Shown here: positions 59,236 through 64,000 of the stretch, in pieces
How positions within the stretch are numbered: position 1 is the first letter of the stretch
How the letters are laid out: every line of letters starts with the position of its first letter
Assembly: GCF_000247695.1 (NCBI RefSeq)
Contig: NW_004624733.1
Location: 2,348,892-2,412,891, forward strand
DNA from: Heterocephalus glaber
Lineage: Eukaryota; Chordata; Mammalia; Rodentia; Bathyergidae
Length of the DNA stretch: 64,000 nt
Direction of reading: 5' to 3'
The notes under the pieces: model-generated
What the model saw: only the letters and a program-made list of their open reading frames with translations
What the model was told of the DNA's origin: nothing
Databases searched by the model: none
Made by a program: the position numbers and the translations under genes

Positions 59236-61917
59236 CACCTACAGATGGAAGGTACATGTTCTCCCCCAGCCGACTTCATGCCCGTGGATTCTGTACCCTG
59301 GTTGCAGCCACCTGCCAACTCTGAGCCCACTCCACATTTTGCTTCTACTCAGCACAGGGCAACAGAGGCACCAACCAAATGACCTGATTGTGGACAAGGA
59401 CAATGCCCCAGTAGAGAAGGCAAGCTCTGGAGAGCCAGCATCTCCAAGGAGAAATAATGGACTGGGCCAGCAGTACTGCTCCCAATAAAAGCCCACAGGT
59501 ATTGTAAATTACAAAAACAGCATAGGATTTTACTCCCAAAATGATGCATTAATAGCAGGCTAAAGCTGGAGAAGAAATCCAGTGCAGAACCCACTGTGTT
59601 AGAGAAGGTTTAGTCAGGAGCCACCCCAACACCTTAGGGAAGGTGTTAGTTTTAAGACTGAGCCATAGAATAACTACAGAACTTCACTTTAGGGTTTCCC
59701 GTGTTATCCCATCACAGTGACTAGGTGAGAGACAGCCACAGAGAGGGCATGGGTTAGACACAGACCCCCTGAGAAGTTCAAGTTCAGGCTGGGAAGAGCA
59801 TGTGGTTCCAACCTCCATGGTGAAAAGCCAGGCCCAGTAATGTGGCTTTCAGAAGTGGCTGGGCCTGTACATGCTAGTATTAAGTCCAGTTGTCTGCTCG
59901 AAACCCTGCCCTGCTGCCTATATCCAGCAGAGACCAGTGATCCAATTGCTTTCCTGATCTACCAACATGAGCAAGGATACACCTCAGCTTGGATGATTGC
60001 TATAGTCTAGGGTGTACAGAGATGGGCTCCTGGTGTGGTGGAGGAGGCACATCATAAAACCACAGGCCATAAAGCTAGATGAAGAAAACTCTGACTTGAT
60101 GAACTCCAAAACTGCAGATCCTGGAAAGATAACTTATTCAAATATAGAGGAATTTTTTAGTACCCTTTTTTCTTTTGCATTCATTGGGTTTTTTCCCCCA
60201 TTTTTCTTTTTCACCTATATTTTGTTGTTACTTTCATCTAGCTGTTAATTTCCTTTTACTTCTTAATATGATACTTCATCTCTTTGCTCTCATCTTCCAT
60301 TTATTTTCAAATTATACTTTCATTTTCCTATTCCCCACCCCCTCTATCTTTGCTGGTATACCCATGGAGCTTTATTAATCTTTACATAACTGTATACTAC
60401 TACTATTGAATACTTTTCTATTGTTAGTGGAGGTATAGTTGTTGCATTTATAGACAGTCACTGTATGTCAATAGTAGCTTTGTCTTAGTGTTTATAACAA
60501 CAGATGCTTTTCTATAGTTAAGGATAGTACATTATTGGTTCTTAGGGTATGTCAATATCCAGTTTGTCCTTGATGCTATTATTCTTGATGATTTTATTGC
60601 TATTGCCAAAGTGGCACAGTTGTTACTGTTAATTGGTCTTCTTTGTATGTCAATATCTGGATTGCCTTTGTGTCATTAACAATACTGTGACCCATTTCCA
60701 GAGAAGTGGGTGCTAGGCTAACTGCATTGCAGTCTTCCCTCTCAAATCTTGGGAAAAAGGAAAAGGTCTATAGTTAGTCATGCGCAGAGTATATCATTGT
60801 AAGCAGTTACTAACTAAAGAGGTATCCATACTAGCAACAAGTCTTTCCATTATAATCAACCCACAAACTTCAGTGTGCATACACACACACGTGAAATATG
60901 AGAAGGTAACAAAATGCCTCCAAAAACTCTCCGCTCCCTCAAAGCTGATCCATGGGGCACTGAGAAGAAGGGAATCAAAAGGGATACAGCTGAATCATTG
61001 GAAATTACAAAAGAGGTTGAAAAAAAAATGAGTTTAATACAGTGGTGAGCTCAAAGAAGATATAATTAAATAGATAATGGACATAATAAGCAAAATGATC
61101 AGTAAGTTTACAGAAGATACTAATAAAAAGCTAGCTTAGCTAAACAAAACAATACAAAACATGAGTGACCAGTATAGCAAAAAATTAGAGTTCTTTTCAA
61201 CCAGAAATCCAGGAGATTAAAAATGCTATCAAAAGTGTGGATAGCAGAGGTGGCTAATGTGAGGACAGAATGTCAAAACTAGAAGATAGGGCTGATGTCA
61301 GTGACCAACTGATACCTTAAAAACAACAGGATCTAACAGCTGCTAACTTACACAAAAACACTTAATCTAAGATTAATTGGAATTAGTGGAAAATCAGAAG
61401 ATAACAGAAATGGCATTTTAAAAAACCCTTTCAGAAATAATAGCAGAAAACGTTCCAAATATGGAAAAAGAATTTAACATACATATAAGTGAAACATATA
61501 GAACCCCAAACAGCCACAATCAGAAAAGAATCTCTCTACAACACTTCATAGTCAAAATCTGAGAAGTCTAACACAAGGACAGAATCTTAAAAGCTGTTAG
61601 AGAAAAGCAATGAATCATTTACAAACATAAGATCATTAGCATTACAGCGGACATCTCAACACAAACCTTAAAGGCCAAAAGAGCTTGAAGAGTTTCAGCT
61701 GTAAAACAACTTCCAACTCAAAATAGAGGGAGAAATAAGGTCTTCCCATGAGAAAGAGCACTTTAAGAAATTTATACCAGTAAACCAGCACTCCAAAAAA
61801 ATCCTCAAGGATATTCTAGAAAGAGCCGATAAAGCAAACAATGCCAAAAGGTATAAGAGAATGAATCCTCCAGGCAGAATGAGCAGATAAACAGAAGGGA
61901 AAAAAAAGGAAATTAGG

Positions 61918-61987
61918 GCCGGGGATTTAGCTCAGTGGTTCCGCTGCCTGCCTCACAAGCGCAAGGTCCAAGTTTGATCCCTGGTAC

Positions 61988-62027
<40 letters not shown>
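61918..62027 (+). mobile_element. ID SINE with (CAA)n tail
   Basis: Sense: GGCCGGGGATTTAGCTCAGT, AAGTTTGATCCCTGGTAC, and an expanded tail of about 13 CAA units. AGGAAATTAG flanks it exactly (about 61908-61917 and 62028-62037). Confidence 0.95.
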
Positions 62028-62028
<1 letters not shown>

Positions 62029-62859
62029 GGAAATTAGTAACAGAAAAACAATGCACTGACAGGAAGAAGTCAATACTTTCAGTAATAACTCTCAATGTAA
62101 ATGGTCCCAATCCCCCAATCAAAAGACACACAGTGGTAGAATAGATCAAGAAACAAAATCCAATGGTATGCTGTATACTAGAATTGCATTTAATCCAAAG
62201 AGAAATTCATAGACTAAAAATCAAAGGATGGAAAATAATATTCCATGCAACAGAAAACCAAAACCAAGCAGGAATAGCTATACTATTTTAAGACAAAGTA
62301 GACTTCAAGCCAAAACTGATCAGAAGAGGCAAAGGTTACTACCTATTCGTTAATTCAACAGGCAGAGATAACAATAATAAACATGTACACACGGGACACC
62401 AGTACATCCAACTTTATAAAAGCCACACTTGTAGAGATAAAAGATAAACATCAACATAATTATAGAAGGAGACCTCAGTGTCCCACTGTCACAAAAAAGA
62501 TCAACGACACAAAAAATCAACAAAGAAATTTCAGAGTTGAACCAAACCTTAAACAAATGGACATAAGCAAGGACAAAAATCACATGATCATCTCAGTAGA
62601 CACAGAAAACGCTTTTGACAAAATCCAAAATCCATGATAAAAACCTTAGAGAATAAGGTATAGAAAGGACTTATCTGAACCTAATAAAAAGCCATTTATG
62701 ACAAACCTACTATCAACATCATATTAAATGAGGAAAAACTAAAAGCTTTCTCTCTAAAATCAGGAATAAGACAAGACTATCACCATTCTTGTTTAATACA
62801 GTAACAAAACATTAGCTAGGGCAATCAGACCAAAGAATGAAATAAAAAGAATATGTATT

Positions 62860-62946
62860 TGTGTAAAGGTACAAGATCCCAATGATGAATGTAACTCTAT
62901 TGTATACCTAAAATGTACCAATAAACTAAATGGAAAAAAGAAAAAA
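62860..62946 (+). mobile_element. Very short L1 3'-end insertion
   Basis: TGTGTAAAGGTACAAGATCC to AATGTACCAATAAACTAAAT plus A tail matches the last ~80 bp of the young L1 family. AAAGAATATGTATT occurs on both sides. Extreme 5' truncation. Confidence 0.9.
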
Positions 62947-62970
62947 AAAAAAGAATATGTATTGGAAAGG

Positions 62971-63067
62971 GGCTGGGGATGTAGCTTAGTGGTGGCTCAC
63001 CTGCCTGGAAAGTGCAAGGTCCTGAGTTCAATGCCCAGTAATGAAAAAACAAAACAAAACAAAAAAA
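62971..63067 (+). mobile_element. ID SINE in a reused target site
   Basis: Sense: GGCTGGGGATGTAGCTTAGT, GAGTTCAATGCCCAGTA, (AAAAC)n tail. ATATGTATTGGAAAGG flanks it (62955-62970 and 63068-63083). It inserted at the right-hand duplication of the preceding L1 fragment. Confidence 0.93.
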
Positions 63068-63399
63068 ATATGTATTGGAAAGGAAGAAGTCAAATTATCA
63101 TTATTTGCAGATGATATGACAATCTATGTAGCAGATCCAAAAAAAATTCCACCAAAAGACTCCTAGAATAACCTAATTTAGTACTCTTATAGCAAGCACA
63201 AAATCAACACACGAAAATCAATAGTGTTCCTGTACACCCAATAATGAACTCACTGAGAAAGAAATTAGGAAAATAACACCATTCACAATAGCACCAAGAA
63301 ACATGAAATACTTACGAGTAAACCTAACCAAGGAAGTGAAAGGCCTCTATAATGAAACCTACAGTACTCTGAAAAAAAAGAGATTAAGAGGACACCAGA

Positions 63400-63545
63400 C
63401 TGGGTGTGGTGGCACACACCTATCATCCCGGGACTCTAGAGGCTGAGGGAGGAGGATCCCTGTGAGTTCAAGGCCAGCATGGGCTACATAGTGAGTTCAA
63501 GCGGCCTGAACTGCACAGTGAGAGCCTGTCTCAAAAAAAAAAAAA
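63400..63545 (+). mobile_element. B1 SINE with target-site duplication
   Basis: Sense: CTGGGTGTGGTGGCACACAC, TAGAGGCTGAGGGAGGAGGA, TGAGTTCAAGGCCAGCATGG, GAGAGCCTGTCTC and poly(A). GGACACCAGA flanks it at 63390-63399 and 63549-63558. Inserted into the degenerate L1. Confidence 0.95.
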
Positions 63546-63733
63546 TGGGGACACCAGAAAATTGAAAGTCATGCCCCGTTCCTGGATAGGCAGAACCAAT
63601 ATGGTGAAAACGGCTATACTTCCAGAATGAATACAGAGTCAATGTAATCCCAATCAAAATACCAACAGCATTTCTCACCAAACTGGAGAAAGATTCTACC
63701 TCACTCCAGAAAGAATGGCTGCTATCAAGAAAT

Positions 63734-63772
63734 CAAGAAGCAGCAACAACCACAACAACAACAACAACAAAA
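63734..63772. repeat. CAA-rich microsatellite inside L1
   Basis: An (ACA/CAA)n expansion of about 39 bp interrupts L1 ORF2 text; the L1 word AAGAAATCAA appears on both sides, so a short duplication accompanied the expansion. Confidence 0.8.
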
Positions 63773-64000
63773 AGAAATCAAGCAACAAATGCTGGTAGAA
63801 TTGTGGGGAGAAAGGAACCCTTCTCCAGTGATGGTGGGACTGCAGACTGGTGCAACTGCTGTGGAAACCAATATGGAGATACCTCAAAAACTAAGATTAA
63901 AGGTCCCATTTGACCCAGCTATTCCCCTGCTGGGTATCTTCCAAAAAGAATTAAAAGAATCATACCACAGTGATATATGTGCACCCATGTTTACAGCAGC

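Larger units (their letters stand above)
59240..64000 (+). mobile_element. Long degenerate sense L1, runs off the window
   Basis: A 5' UTR-like part (59240 to about 60950; CCCGTGGATTCTGTACCCTG) leads to worn ORF1 text (60950-61900; TCAGAAATAATAGCAGAAAA, AGAAAAGCAATGAATCATTT). An ORF2 endonuclease portion follows (62080-62600; AACTCTCAATGTAAATGG). The reverse transcriptase block comes next, including LFADDMT at about 63102-63122, and the post-RT region reaches the window edge. Stops and gaps are everywhere, and at least four younger insertions interrupt it. It is not active. Confidence 0.85.

Overview
The window looks like ordinary non-coding DNA of a rodent nuclear genome. The evidence is more than thirty copies of a tRNA-derived SINE of the ID type with A and B box pol III promoter motifs, several B1-type SINEs, B1+ID composites resembling B4, and rodent-style L1 tails. 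The ID copies carry a TTCCGCCGCC-type segment after the A box, unlike the mouse/rat ID consensus as I remember it. This suggests a rodent outside the mouse/rat group, perhaps a castorimorph such as beaver; that assignment is tentative. I found no bacterial-style operons, no CRISPR array, no RNA genes and no complete protein-coding gene.

Layout. 1-46.5 kb is repeat-rich, A/T-rich, intron-like or intergenic DNA. It contains an AK6 (adenylate kinase 6) processed pseudogene at 5981-6781, a Tigger DNA-transposon relic near 15.2-15.6 kb, old L1 pieces at 20.0-21.6 kb and 22.6-24.5 kb, two mariner transposase relics at 23.4-23.9 kb, a young 5'-truncated L1 at 24509-25796 with clear target-site duplications, and two MaLR (MLT1-type) LTRs at 38.7-39.8 kb. 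46.8-48.15 kb is a strong CpG island with GC boxes and a consensus minus-strand splice donor at 47168/47167. It is probably the promoter and first non-coding exon of a gene running leftward. One candidate downstream exon, with a start codon and a good donor, lies at 14383-14275 on the minus strand. I could not name the gene.

48.2-64 kb again has no recognisable exon. It holds two opposed ERV LTRs at 51.2-51.95 kb, a third LTR at 54.0-54.4 kb, a full-length NPM1 (nucleophosmin) processed pseudogene at 55403-56685 that copies the short B23.2-type transcript, and a long degenerate sense L1 from about 59.24 kb to the right edge, with several younger insertions inside it.

The most informative structures are retrotransposition products that can be read from their duplicated target sites: an inverted ID pair inside one duplication (3317-3501), a head-to-tail ID dimer (4590-4757), a double ID insertion (29.8-30.0 kb), and stacked L1/ID insertions that reuse one target site (62.84-63.08 kb). 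A near-perfect 44-bp inverted repeat at 45204-45507 is not explained by any repeat I recognise. I see no evidence for a new biological system.
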